Shown here: one piece after another, positions 43,732 through 52,560 of the stretch
Numbering within the stretch: position 1 is the first letter of the stretch
Layout: each line of letters opens with the position of its first letter
NCBI GenBank assembly: GCA_021775965.1
Contig: JAJFGV010000025.1
Coordinates: 1-59,161, forward strand
Direction of reading: 5' to 3'
DNA: 59,161 bases
DNA from: Alphaproteobacteria bacterium
GTDB taxonomy: Bacteria; Pseudomonadota; Alphaproteobacteria; Micavibrionales; Micavibrionaceae
Program-made: the position numbers and the translations under genes
The notes under the pieces: model-generated
Told to the model about the DNA's origin: nothing
The model's database searches: none
The model's input: the letters and a program-made list of their open reading frames with translations, nothing else

Positions 43732-44629
43732 GGCGTGCTCCGATTAAGGAGGAAAGAAGACCACGATTGGGGGCGAAGATAAAACTGAGAGTGAAGAAGG
43801 ATGCTGCTGATAAAACGATCATGCCTCCGGTTGGTAAATTGGGTAATGTGGCCGAGAGTGCTGCGCCAATATAACAGCTCAGTGCGCCGAAGATTGAAGC
43901 AAGAACGACCAGAAAGGCGATATTATTCGTCCAGAAACGCGCTGTCACAGCCGGAATGATCAATAGCGCAACAATCAGAACTAGCCCAACAGTTTTGAGG
44001 CCGATGCAGACGACAATGATCATTAAGGCGAGCAAGGTGACGTCGAGTTTTAGGAGTGGCTGGCCTGTGCTGCGCGCGTAAAGGGAGTCAAAACAGATGA
44101 GTGTAAGTTCTTTGAATAAAATTACAGCGGCGATGATTACGATGACGGCGGCGATCATGATGGTCCAGGATTCATTTTGTGTGAGGCCGGAGACTTGCCC
44201 CAGTAAGAAAGTTTCAAGCCCAGCTTTGCTGCCTGCCTGCATGCGTTGAATGACGCTAAGGAGAACAATGCCGCCGCCGTAAAAAACACTGAGCACGCTG
44301 CCGATGGCGACGTCTTCGTTAAGGCGTGTGTTGGTTTTAATCCATTGCACGCAAAGCCCGCCGAGGAGAGCGGTTAGCGCTGCGCCGGCCAGCAGTGTTG
44401 GAAGGTGACGGCCATCATTAAGGTCAAACATCACTGCGGCCATAAAGCCAAGCGCCACACCGGGCAAAGTAGCGTGGCTGACGGTATCGCTGAGCATGGC
44501 GCGTTTTCGCAAGTAGATGAAGGAGCCTATCACCCCACAGGCCATGCCGAGGACGATCGTGCTGGTTAGTACCAGCGTCGTGTTATAGCCGGATTGAAAG
44601 CTTAGGGTTTGGAGTAAGTCATGCCACAT
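43724..44629 (-). CDS. Metal ABC transporter permease (first subunit)
   Basis: 301 aa ABC-3 family permease: GSFIYLRKRAMLSDTVSHATLPGVALGF and VGLVLIVALLIIPAVTARFW. The two non-identical permeases in one operon are typical of Mn/Fe transporters (MntABCD, SitABCD, TroABCD) rather than of ZnuABC, which has one. Overlaps the ATPase gene by 11 nt. Confidence 0.92.
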   Translation of the reverse strand: MWHDLLQTLSFQSGYNTTLVLTSTIVLGMACGVIGSFIYLRKRAMLSDTVSHATLPGVALGFMAAVMFDLNDGRHLPTLLAGAALTALLGGLCVQWIKTNTRLNEDVAIGSVLSVFYGGGIVLLSVIQRMQAGSKAGLETFLLGQVSGLTQNESWTIMIAAVIVIIAAVILFKELTLICFDSLYARSTGQPLLKLDVTLLALMIIVVCIGLKTVGLVLIVALLIIPAVTARFWTNNIAFLVVLASIFGALSCYIGAALSATLPNLPTGGMIVLSAASFFTLSFIFAPNRGLLSSLIGARHA

Positions 44630-45350
44630 CGGTCAGGACCGGCGTTTTATACGCTTTGGCTAGATTGTCAGGGGTCAGCACTTGTTTGGTCGGACCCTCT
44701 ACGATTTTAATTCGGTTCAGAAGAAGCGCATCGTCAAAGAAATTTCCAACACTTTGCAGATCGTGATGAACGACAAGAATGGTTTTGCCATCTTTTTTTA
44801 GTTTTTCAAGAATGCTGATAATGATTTTTTCGGTTGTGATGTCGACGCCAGCCAGTGGCTCATCCATGAAATAAAGATCAGCATTTTGCGCCAGCGTGCG
44901 GGCAAGAAAAACACGTTGCTGTTGACCGCCGGAAAGCTGGCCGATTTGTCTATCTGCATAATCCGCCATGCCGACCTGATCGAGATAGGATAGCGCCTCG
45001 GTTTTGTGCTGCTTTGTTACCCTTCGCATAAAGCCAATTTTGCCGTAAAGACCCATGGCTGCGACATCGAGGGCAGAGATCGGGAAGTCCCAGTCAACGC
45101 TGCTGCGCTGGGGCATATAGGCGATTTTTTGTTTTTGATCTTTGAGCTGTTTACCAAAAACTTTCACTTCGCCGGTGTAAGGGATCAGGCCCATGACGGC
45201 TTTGAGGAAAGTTGATTTGCCGGCGCCATTGGGGCCGATGATTGCGGTTAAATGACCGGGCGTTGCTTCGTAGTCGACGCTCGACAACGCTGGTTCGTCC
45301 TGCAGGTGATAATGAACGGAAAGGTTTTTAACAGAAAGGGGAGCGGGCAT
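44619..45350 (-). CDS. Metal ABC transporter ATP-binding protein
   Basis: 243 aa. Walker A is GPNGAGKST (about 37-45), followed by the Q-loop AYMPQRSSVDWDFP, the signature LSGGQQQRVFLARTL, Walker B LYFMDEPLAGVD and the H-switch VVHHDL. MPQRSSVDWDFP is characteristic of the manganese/zinc ATPase branch. It lies 3 bp downstream of the binding-protein gene. Confidence 0.94.
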   Translation of the reverse strand: MPAPLSVKNLSVHYHLQDEPALSSVDYEATPGHLTAIIGPNGAGKSTFLKAVMGLIPYTGEVKVFGKQLKDQKQKIAYMPQRSSVDWDFPISALDVAAMGLYGKIGFMRRVTKQHKTEALSYLDQVGMADYADRQIGQLSGGQQQRVFLARTLAQNADLYFMDEPLAGVDITTEKIIISILEKLKKDGKTILVVHHDLQSVGNFFDDALLLNRIKIVEGPTKQVLTPDNLAKAYKTPVLTDVA

Positions 45351-45353
45351 GTT

Positions 45354-46319
45354 TTATCTCGCGTTGAGGGCGAGCCTGTCGTCCAACGGATTGGTTTCAC
45401 CGCCAAGCGCCGACACGATGGTGTTGATGTTGTGATCCATCATACCGATATATGTGCCTTCGTAAGTTCCCTTTGTGCCCATGGCGTCAGAATATAATTC
45501 ACCGCCAATTTTGACCTTGTGTCCGCGTGCGGCAGCGCCTTCGATGAGGGCTTTGATATTGCGGTCGCTGACGGAGGTTTCAATGAAGACGGACGGGATT
45601 TGGCGCTCGACCAGCAGATCAACTAGCTCTTCCATGCGCTTGAGGCCTGCTTCACTTTCGGTGGAGATGCCCTGAATGCCTATGACTTCGAGGTTATAGA
45701 CTGCGCCGAGATAACCAAAGGCATCATGGGCGGTCAGTAAAATTCTGTTTTGAGATGGGATGGTTTTAACGCGGCTGCGGACGTGAGTGTCTAGCTCTTT
45801 TAACTGCACTTTATAAGCAGCGGCGCGCTCCAGGAGCTGTGCTTTGCGTTCGGGATACATGCGAACCAGTTGATCTCTTACGACGTCAGTGGCATGAATC
45901 CATTTGCCGACATCCATCCAGATATGCGGATCGTGCTGGGTTGGTCCGGAAAAATCGAGCAAGGCATTTTTTGGCAAGCCAGTGGCGATTGCGATGGATG
46001 GTTTTTCATCAGCGAGCTTGCCGAGCATTTTAACCATTTGGCCTTCGAGATGTAGGCCGTTGTAAAAAACCATATCAGCGCGCTTAAGTTTGATGACGTC
46101 AGAGCGGGTGGGGCGATAGAGATGCGGATCAACGCCGCTGCCCATTAAAGATTCAATGCGCGCATCATCACCGGCAATGTTGAGGACGATATCACCCACC
46201 TGCGCTGTGGTCGTGACGATATAGGGACGGGTATCTGCTTTGCCTTCCTGTGGCGGCCAGATAAGTAAAAAGCCGAGAAGGAGGGTCAGAGCCGTCAGTG
46301 ATATAAAGAGTTTGTTCAT
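45354..46319 (-). CDS. Metal ABC transporter substrate-binding protein (TroA-like)
   Basis: 321 aa. An N-terminal hydrophobic segment (about 3-22) with no lipobox points to a periplasmic or anchored form. Cluster A-I fold with ligands H66 (GVDPHLY), H132 (DPHIW), H198 (TAHDAFGYL) and D278 (YSDAMG), the three-His/one-Asp set of TroA-type proteins. This favours Mn2+ or Zn2+ rather than deciding between them. First gene of the operon, divergent from the MntR-type gene with an operator-like palindrome between. Confidence 0.92.
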   Translation of the reverse strand: MNKLFISLTALTLLLGFLLIWPPQEGKADTRPYIVTTTAQVGDIVLNIAGDDARIESLMGSGVDPHLYRPTRSDVIKLKRADMVFYNGLHLEGQMVKMLGKLADEKPSIAIATGLPKNALLDFSGPTQHDPHIWMDVGKWIHATDVVRDQLVRMYPERKAQLLERAAAYKVQLKELDTHVRSRVKTIPSQNRILLTAHDAFGYLGAVYNLEVIGIQGISTESEAGLKRMEELVDLLVERQIPSVFIETSVSDRNIKALIEGAAARGHKVKIGGELYSDAMGTKGTYEGTYIGMMDHNINTIVSALGGETNPLDDRLALNAR

Positions 46320-46329
46320 AATTGTACCA

Positions 46330-46374
46330 TATGCTTATAGTTTAAGTATACAGTAAGAAGTGTAGCCTTGGCAA
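46330..46374 (-). promoter_or_regulatory. Transporter promoter with MntR-type palindrome
   Basis: A 21-bp imperfect palindrome TATGCTTATAGTTTAAGTATA (46330-46350, 8 of 10 pairs matched) overlaps the -10 of a minus-strand promoter: TTGCCA (46369-46374), 18 bp, TATACT (46345-46350). Its position between the transporter and the DtxR/MntR gene fits metal-dependent repression. Confidence 0.6.
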
Positions 46375-46414
46375 CACTTTTGACACAAAGGCACAGAAAG
46401 GTCATGATAAGTCT

Positions 46415-46849
46415 ATGAATACCAAATCAAATTTGGCAGACCCAAAAGAACAGGCACAGCGTTTTGAGCGTGTACGTGAGGCGCATCAGACGGAAACGGC
46501 TGAGGATTATGTTGAGCTGATTGCTGACCTTATTGAGGCCAATGGCGAGGCGCGGGTGGTTGATTTGTCACAGCGCTTCGGGATTTCGCATGCGACGGTG
46601 AATAAAGTGATTGCGCGTCTGAAGAAAGAGGGGTTGGTCAACAGTGAGCCCTACCGTTCGTTGTTTTTAACGGCAGAGGGGCAGAAATTGGCTGAAAGCT
46701 GCAAGCAGCGGCATATTCTGGTTGTGAAGTTTCTGAAATGTCTTGGCGTCAGTGATGAAATGGCCGAACAGGATGCTGAGGGCGTTGAGCATCATGTTAG
46801 TGAAGAGACCCTAAAGGCTTTTCAAAAATTTATTGATAAGAACGGCTAA
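46415..46849 (+). CDS. mntR: MntR-type (DtxR family) metalloregulator
   Basis: 144 aa. A winged-helix DNA-binding domain (about 28-88, VVDLSQRFGISHATVNKVIARLKKEGLV) is followed by a dimerisation/metal domain (about 95-140) with HILVVKFLKCLGVSDEMAEQDAEGVEHHVS, the DtxR/MntR hallmark. No C-terminal SH3 domain, as in MntR. Likely represses the divergent transporter when Mn2+ (or Fe2+) is plentiful. RBS is weak. Confidence 0.9.
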   Translation: MNTKSNLADPKEQAQRFERVREAHQTETAEDYVELIADLIEANGEARVVDLSQRFGISHATVNKVIARLKKEGLVNSEPYRSLFLTAEGQKLAESCKQRHILVVKFLKCLGVSDEMAEQDAEGVEHHVSEETLKAFQKFIDKNG

Positions 46850-46952
46850 TAAATTTAATCCACAAATTTGTCTATTGCATTGGCAATAAACAGATGCTAG
46901 ACCATCATCCTTTGTTAATGTTAAATGACTGATAACGACGGAAATACAAAGC

Positions 46953-48359
46953 ATGATCTTGCAGTTTTTACTTTCTTTTTTTCTTATATCCCTGACACTT
47001 ATTGACCCCGTTTTTGCATCGGAAGCAAAGGTTACCGATGGCCACGATATGGGGATCGACATGATGCACCCGGCCGCTTTGCTTTGTGTTGCAATATTCG
47101 TTCTGTCTTATATCGGTGTTTTACTCGAGGAATTCACCCATCTACGTAAATCAAAGCCCGTCATGCTGGGCGCCGGCTTGATCTGGGTAACGATTGGGAT
47201 TATTGCACCGAGCTATGGCGTAGAGCACCACGCGTTACGCGCAGCTATATTTCATGGGCTAGAAGAATACGGTAGCTTGCTTCTCTTCTTGCTAGCGGCC
47301 ATGACCTATATTAGCGCCATGCAGGAACGCAATGTCTTTAACATGATCCGGGTCAAGCTGATTGATATGGGACTAAGCTTAAGGCAACTTTTCTGGGCTA
47401 CTGGGGTGCTGGCCTTTTTCCTTTCGCCTATTGCTGACAATCTGACAACCGCACTTGTTTTGGGCGCGGTGATTATGGCCGTTGGCAAAAATGATCCAAA
47501 ATTTATTGCTATTGCCTGTGTTAATGTGGTCAACGCCGCCAATGCTGGTGGAGCGTTTAGCCCATTCGGGGATATTACGACCTTGATGGTCTGGCAGGCT
47601 GAAAAAGTAGAGTTCTTCGAATTTTTTGCGCTGTTCTTACCTTCGGTTGCCAGCTTTTTGTTGCCAGCGCTTATCATGAGCTTCTTTGTGCCAAAAGATC
47701 AGCCCAAGAGTGTTGAAAATGAGAAGATTGCTTTAAAAACAGGTGCCGTCAGGATCATCTTTTTAGGATTGAGCACTATTGTTATGGCAGTCAGCTTTGA
47801 ACAATTTCTTGGCCTGCCGCCTTTTGTCGGCATGATGATGGGGATGTCCTTGCTGATGATTTTTGCCTGGTATGTTCGCCATCACAGCAGAAAGAAAGAT
47901 GAGAACTTTAATATTCTGGACAATGTGGCCTCAGCAGAATGGGACACGCTTTTGTTCTTCTTTGGCGTCATTTTCAGTGTCGGTGGTTTGGGCTTTCTTG
48001 GCTATCTAGAAGCTATGTCGATGGGGCTTTATGATGGTTTAGGGGCCAGCGTCACCAATATTGCCATGGGCTTCCTATCCGCCATTGTAGACAATATTCC
48101 GATCATGTTTGCCGTATTGACTATGGATCCACAAATGGATCACTTCCAGTGGCTGCTGGTTACACTAACGGCCGGGATAGGGGGTAGCATGCTTTCTATT
48201 GGCTCTGCGGCTGGTGTGGCCTTGATGGGTGTGGCGCGCGGACATTATACGTTCTTCTCTCACCTGAAATGGTTCCCCATTCTACTGATCGGCTATGCTG
48301 CCGGCATCGCGGTTCACTTTTTTGTGAACAGCCATCTAATGGGCGTTGGCCTGCATTAA
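46953..48359 (+). CDS. nhaD: Na+/H+ antiporter NhaD
   Basis: 468 aa with about 11-13 TM segments. A signal-like first helix precedes the mature His/Asp-rich GHDMGIDMMHP stretch. Ion-transport motifs typical of NhaD are LSPIADNLTTALVLG and NAANAGGAFSPFGDITTLMVWQ, with a C-terminal GGSMLSIGSAAGVALMG. It exports Na+ or Li+ in exchange for protons. It stands alone between mntR and the tRNA. Confidence 0.93.
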   Translation: MILQFLLSFFLISLTLIDPVFASEAKVTDGHDMGIDMMHPAALLCVAIFVLSYIGVLLEEFTHLRKSKPVMLGAGLIWVTIGIIAPSYGVEHHALRAAIFHGLEEYGSLLLFLLAAMTYISAMQERNVFNMIRVKLIDMGLSLRQLFWATGVLAFFLSPIADNLTTALVLGAVIMAVGKNDPKFIAIACVNVVNAANAGGAFSPFGDITTLMVWQAEKVEFFEFFALFLPSVASFLLPALIMSFFVPKDQPKSVENEKIALKTGAVRIIFLGLSTIVMAVSFEQFLGLPPFVGMMMGMSLLMIFAWYVRHHSRKKDENFNILDNVASAEWDTLLFFFGVIFSVGGLGFLGYLEAMSMGLYDGLGASVTNIAMGFLSAIVDNIPIMFAVLTMDPQMDHFQWLLVTLTAGIGGSMLSIGSAAGVALMGVARGHYTFFSHLKWFPILLIGYAAGIAVHFFVNSHLMGVGLH

Positions 48360-48496
48360 TTAGCACCTAAAATCCTCGTATATTTGTTATTTTTTCGGCT
48401 GTTTGTAAGGCTGTAACAAAAGTTTTATGGCTTACAAGAGGGTTTGAGAGCAACTTTCTTAATAGTCCACTTTGTAGATTCCTGGCAAAAGGGATG

Positions 48497-48586
48497 TGGC
48501 GGAGAGACAGGGATTCGAACCCTGGAAGGGCTCGCACCCTTGCCGGTTTTCAAGACCGGTGCATTCAACCGCTCTGCCATCTCTCC
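48497..48586 (-). tRNA. tRNA-Ser (anticodon TGA)
   Basis: 90 nt on the minus strand. The acceptor stem is GGAGAGA (48586-48580) with TCTCTCC (48507-48501), discriminator G and encoded CCA (48499-48497). The anticodon arm CCGGTCTTGAAAACCGG gives TGA. A long variable arm (GCAAGGGTGCGAGCCCTTCC region) and the T arm GGGTTCGAATCCC mark it as class II serine tRNA. The plus-strand frame crossing it is an artefact. Confidence 0.96.
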
Positions 48587-48679
48587 AGAAAAACGCGAGC
48601 TGCATTAAGAGCTTCATTTTCTAGCGATTTTTGTGTATCCCTGTCTAGGGCTTATTTCATAGACAGGCAAATAATTACA

Positions 48680-49654
48680 ATGTACCACTTTAAAAAAATA
48701 ATATATCTATCTGTTTTAATATCATTTTTGTTTCCTCTACCTTCTCTGGCATCTCAGAATTTTGATCAGTGGTTGGCAGCGCTCAAACAGGAATCGATTC
48801 AAAAAGGCATCTCTACTGAAACAATTAATGCAGCTCTTTCTGGAATCAAGCCGATCCCTCGCGTCATAGAGCTCGATCGTAAGCAGCCGGAAGGCAGCAT
48901 GACTTTTGCCCAGTACAGGAAACGCGTGATCAATCAGGCCCGCATCGACAAGGGGCGGGCGCTTTTGAAGCAGCACAGCAGTGAGTTGGAACGTGCCAGT
49001 GCCAAGTATGGCGTGCAGCCACAATATATCGTGGCGTTGTGGGGCATAGAGACCAGCTATGGTGACAACACTGGTGGTTTTAAGGTTGTGCCTGCGTTGG
49101 CGACGCTGGCCTATGACGGGCGTCGCAGCGCATTTTTTCGCAAGGAGTTAATTAATGCCCTGAAGATTATCGATGGCGGTCATATCAGCGCTAAGGCTAT
49201 GAAAGGTTCGTGGGCCGGTGCAATGGGTCAAAATCAGTTCATGCCCTCCAGTTTTAAGGCCTATGCTGTTGATGGCAATAATGATGGAAAGCGTGATATT
49301 TGGACCAGCTTGCCTGATGTTTTTGCCTCGAGCGCCAATTATCTCGGCACCAATGGCTGGAAGGGTGATGAGAAATGGGGTAGGGCGGTGAAAGCGCCGC
49401 AAAGCATCCCCAAAAGCCTGACGGGGGTTAAAAACAAGAAGCCTCTGGGTGCGTGGAAAAAGATGGGTGTGACCTTGCCGGGTGGTGGTGCTTTGCCAAC
49501 TGCGCCGGGGATAAAAGCCGCATTGGTGCGCCCGGATGGTGCCAGCGGCCCGGCTTTTCTGGTATATGATAATTACAAGGTTATTATGACCTGGAATAAA
49601 TCTACCTATTTTGCCACCTCGGTTGGTTTGCTTGCGGACCAGATTGCCCAATAA
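48680..49654 (+). CDS. mltB: Lytic murein transglycosylase (MltB family)
   Basis: 324 aa. The frame is open back through the tRNA, but the ATG at 48680 starts a signal peptide (to about residue 25, ending SLA-SQ). The catalytic Glu124 lies in YIVALWGIETSYGDNTGG. Later motifs are MKGSWAGAMGQNQFMPSSFKAYA and DIWTSLPDVFASSANYLG. It cleaves peptidoglycan glycans to 1,6-anhydroMurNAc ends. Runs into rlpA after 14 bp, so the two wall enzymes are likely co-transcribed. Confidence 0.94.
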   Translation: MYHFKKIIYLSVLISFLFPLPSLASQNFDQWLAALKQESIQKGISTETINAALSGIKPIPRVIELDRKQPEGSMTFAQYRKRVINQARIDKGRALLKQHSSELERASAKYGVQPQYIVALWGIETSYGDNTGGFKVVPALATLAYDGRRSAFFRKELINALKIIDGGHISAKAMKGSWAGAMGQNQFMPSSFKAYAVDGNNDGKRDIWTSLPDVFASSANYLGTNGWKGDEKWGRAVKAPQSIPKSLTGVKNKKPLGAWKKMGVTLPGGGALPTAPGIKAALVRPDGASGPAFLVYDNYKVIMTWNKSTYFATSVGLLADQIAQ

Positions 49655-49668
49655 CAGAGAATTTACTT

Positions 49669-50640
49669 ATGCGTTTATCTTCACTTTTCCTTTGTCTAGC
49701 CTTGTTTGTTCTTGTGAGTTGTAGCCAGGTTAATCTGGCCTCTCATGTGGCCAAGAAAATTCCCGACGGTAAAAGCAAGGGGGATTTCAAGGTTGGCTCG
49801 CCCTATAAGGTCATGGGTCATTGGTATCAGCCACAGGAAGATTATAATTATGTTGAGACCGGTATTGCCTCTTGGTACGGCCCCGGTTTTCACGGCAAGA
49901 AAACGGCCAATGGTGAAACTTTCAATATGAATGAGCTGACAGCGGCGCATAAGACGCTGCAATTGCCTTCATTGGTGCGGGTGACCAATCTTGAGAACGG
50001 GCGCTCTGTGATTGTCCGCGTGAATGATCGTGGGCCTTTCAAGCGCGGGCGTATTATTGACATGTCTAAGCGTGGGGCAGAGCTGCTGGGCTTTAAGGGC
50101 AAGGGCGTAGCCAAGGTGCGCGTTCAGGTTTTGACGGAAGAAAGTAAGAAAATTGCGGAACTGGCCAAACGCGGCGAGAGCACGCACGGCTATGAAGTGG
50201 CAATGAACGAGAAAGCATCTCAACGCCGGCCAACACCAGCATCGGTGCAGCCAGCGGCCGGGCGCGGCCAGCCACGTGAGATTTATCAGGATGCTTCGCT
50301 TCAAAGTAAACCAGTTGAGCAAGCGGCGCTGCCGCCACCTGATATTCCCGGCCACACGTCGCCCGAGGGTATTTTCTATCCTGACCAGATTGTGGAGCAG
50401 GCACCGGTTGCCAACACCAATATCTATGTGCAGGCGGGCGCTTTTGCCGACAGGGGCAATGCGCAAAAACTAGCGCAGAAACTTGCATCTTTTGGTCAGG
50501 CGCAGGTTTATGAAGCAAATGTGAACGGTCAGCAGCTTTTCCGCGTTCGCATTCCGACCGCTAATGTTCAGAGTGCCGATGCGATACTGGGCCGAATGGC
50601 CAATGCCGGGAACGGTGATGCGATTATCGTTGTTGAATAG
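49669..50640 (+). CDS. rlpA: Septal-ring lytic transglycosylase RlpA with SPOR domain
   Basis: 323 aa. Lipoprotein signal with lipobox LVSC (Cys18). A double-psi beta-barrel RlpA domain (about 60-155: ETGIASWYGPGFHGKKTANGE, TNLENGRSVIVRVNDRGPF) is followed by a Pro/Gln linker and a C-terminal SPOR domain (about 245-323, NIYVQAGAFADRGNAQKLA) that binds denuded glycans at the division septum. The glycan-cleaving Asp/Glu/His region of RlpA is preserved. Confidence 0.94.
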   Translation: MRLSSLFLCLALFVLVSCSQVNLASHVAKKIPDGKSKGDFKVGSPYKVMGHWYQPQEDYNYVETGIASWYGPGFHGKKTANGETFNMNELTAAHKTLQLPSLVRVTNLENGRSVIVRVNDRGPFKRGRIIDMSKRGAELLGFKGKGVAKVRVQVLTEESKKIAELAKRGESTHGYEVAMNEKASQRRPTPASVQPAAGRGQPREIYQDASLQSKPVEQAALPPPDIPGHTSPEGIFYPDQIVEQAPVANTNIYVQAGAFADRGNAQKLAQKLASFGQAQVYEANVNGQQLFRVRIPTANVQSADAILGRMANAGNGDAIIVVE

Positions 50641-50651
50641 ACCCCACAAAG

Positions 50652-50673
50652 CAAACCCAAAGGGTTTGTTTGT
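50652..50673 (+). terminator. Probable terminator after rlpA
   Basis: CAAACCC (50652-50658), loop AAA, GGGTTTG (50662-50668), followed by TTTGT. A 7-bp stem with a short, interrupted U tract. A second small hairpin AAGGC/GCCTT lies about 25 bp on. Together they probably end the mltB-rlpA unit before the dac promoter region. Confidence 0.6.
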
Positions 50674-50765
50674 ATTAATAAAAGGCGAACAAGGCTTTGC
50701 CTTGCTTCGCAGAGTAATAAAATAAAAGCTGTGCGTTTGGCTTTTGGCCTGTATATTGTCATGTC

Positions 50766-51905
50766 ATGATTAGATTTTTCACGCTTTTTCTGTTTTCCTT
50801 TGTTTCTTGCGCCTTTAGCGTAAGTGCTGCCCCTGTGCAGGAAACGCCGGCCAAGCAGGCCATCATGATTGACTTCGAGACCGGTATGGTTCTTTTCGAG
50901 AAAAATGCTGATGTAAAGATGCCAACCTCTTCGATGAGCAAGGTGATTACCACTTACCTTATTTTTGAGGCCCTGAAAGATGGCAAGCTTAAGCTTGACG
51001 ATACATTTTCTGTTAGTGAGAAGGCCTGGCGCAAGGGTGGCTCTAAAATGTTTGTTGAGGTGGGCAAGCGTGTGCTGGTCGAAGATTTGTTGCGCGGGGT
51101 GATTATTCAATCCGGCAATGACGCGACGATTGTGCTGGCGGAGGGTCTGGCGGGCACGGAGGATGATTTTGCGCGTGCGCTGACGAAGAAGGCCGCCGAG
51201 CTTGGTATGGGCAACAGCAATTTTACCAATGCCAGTGGCTGGCCGGACCCGGCGCATTATTCAACGGCCCGTGATCTGGCGATTTTGTCTTATGCGCTAA
51301 TCAGAGAATTTCCCGGGTACTATAAATATTATGCTGAAAAAGAATTTACTTATGGCGGAATCAAACAGGAGAATCGTAACCCACTGCTTTACCGCAATAT
51401 GGGTGCGGACGGAATTAAGACCGGCCACACCGAAGCCGGTGGCTATGGCTTGATGGGCTCAGGCACACATAATGGCCGGCGGGTTATCCTTGTTGTGAAC
51501 GGGTTGGAAGATGAAAAAGCGCGAGCGCAGGAATCGGCCAAGTTGCTGGAATGGGGTTTGCGCGGCTTTGAAAATCATAAATTATTTAAGGCCGGTGAGA
51601 CAGTTGAAACCGCCAATGTATTGATGGGTAAATCCAGTGATGTGACGATGGTGGTAGAGGACGATGTTGTTGTGACGCTTCCTGTCATTGCACTCAACGA
51701 TCTTAAGGTCGACATTAAATATAATGCGCCTTTGGTTGCGCCTATTAAGAAGGGCCAGGAGATTGGTGTGGCTGAAATTCATGTTCCGCGCGGCGCGATG
51801 ATAAAAGTGCCGCTATTGGCGGCGCAGGATGTCGAGGCGTTGGGCTTTTTTGCCAAAACTGTGGCTAAGGCAAAACTTTTTATTGGCAACAAAGCGGGAA
51901 GCTGA
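50766..51905 (+). CDS. dacC: D-alanyl-D-alanine carboxypeptidase (PBP5/6-like)
   Basis: 379 aa. Signal peptide (about 1-22, ending VSA-AP). Penicillin-binding motifs are SxxK at S56-K59 (PTSSMSKV), SGN at 116-118 and KTG at 218-220 (IKTGHTEAGGYG). A C-terminal beta domain and an amphipathic end (about 360-379) for membrane attachment follow. It trims pentapeptides in the wall. tmk follows after 1 nt, the usual alphaproteobacterial dac-tmk-holB-metG-tatD chain. Confidence 0.95.
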   Translation: MIRFFTLFLFSFVSCAFSVSAAPVQETPAKQAIMIDFETGMVLFEKNADVKMPTSSMSKVITTYLIFEALKDGKLKLDDTFSVSEKAWRKGGSKMFVEVGKRVLVEDLLRGVIIQSGNDATIVLAEGLAGTEDDFARALTKKAAELGMGNSNFTNASGWPDPAHYSTARDLAILSYALIREFPGYYKYYAEKEFTYGGIKQENRNPLLYRNMGADGIKTGHTEAGGYGLMGSGTHNGRRVILVVNGLEDEKARAQESAKLLEWGLRGFENHKLFKAGETVETANVLMGKSSDVTMVVEDDVVVTLPVIALNDLKVDIKYNAPLVAPIKKGQEIGVAEIHVPRGAMIKVPLLAAQDVEALGFFAKTVAKAKLFIGNKAGS

Positions 51906-51906
51906 C

Positions 51907-52560
51907 ATGAGCGCGCCTGGCCTGTTTATCACATTCGAAGGCGGTGAGGGGGCTGGTAAAACCACCCAGATTAACTTGCTCGCCAAAGCTCTGACAGATG
52001 CGGGCCATAAGGTTGTTACGACACGTGAGCCGGGCGGCACGATCGAGGCCGAAAAAATCCGTAATTTACTGGTACAAAGGGATGGGGGCGCTTGGAGCCC
52101 GATGGCGGAATGTCTTTTGCTTTTTGCCGCGCGCGTTATGCATGTCAAAAAAGTTATTCAGCCAGCTCTTGAAGAAGGTCAGATTGTGATTTGTGATCGC
52201 TTTACGGATTCAACGCGCGCTTATCAGGGATACGGGCGCGGAATGGCGTTGGATAAGATCGAAGAAATTAATGCGGCGACGCTGGGTGGGTTTGGACCTG
52301 ATCTGACATTTGTATTTGATATCAATCCGGAAGCGGGGCTTTCGCGTTCAAGCCGGCGCTTGGCGGCGGAGAGCTTGGACCTTAAACAGACCGAAGATCG
52401 TTTTGAAAACATGGATATCGCGTTTCATGAAAAGCTGCGGCAGGGATTTTTGGAGATTGCAAAGAATGAGCCTGAACGTTGCCATGTGATTGATGCGAAT
52501 GGCACAGTTGAGAAGATTGCGGCAGAGATTGAAAAGACAACGCTGGGGACACTAAAGTAA
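51907..52560 (+). CDS. tmk: Thymidylate kinase
   Basis: 217 aa. It makes dTDP from dTMP. The P-loop is EGGEGAGKTT (11-20), followed by TREPGGT, the DRFTDSTRAYQGYGRG motif (DR and lid region) and RLAAESLDLKQTEDRFE. The frame extends back to 51829, but the ATG at 51907 opens the P-loop domain and lies just after the dac stop. TAATG links it to holB by one base. Confidence 0.96.
   Translation: MSAPGLFITFEGGEGAGKTTQINLLAKALTDAGHKVVTTREPGGTIEAEKIRNLLVQRDGGAWSPMAECLLLFAARVMHVKKVIQPALEEGQIVICDRFTDSTRAYQGYGRGMALDKIEEINAATLGGFGPDLTFVFDINPEAGLSRSSRRLAAESLDLKQTEDRFENMDIAFHEKLRQGFLEIAKNEPERCHVIDANGTVEKIAAEIEKTTLGTLK

Noticed and set aside
48494-48679. N-terminal extension of mltB
   Set aside because: It would be read through the antisense strand of the tRNA-Ser; the true start at 48680 opens a signal peptide.
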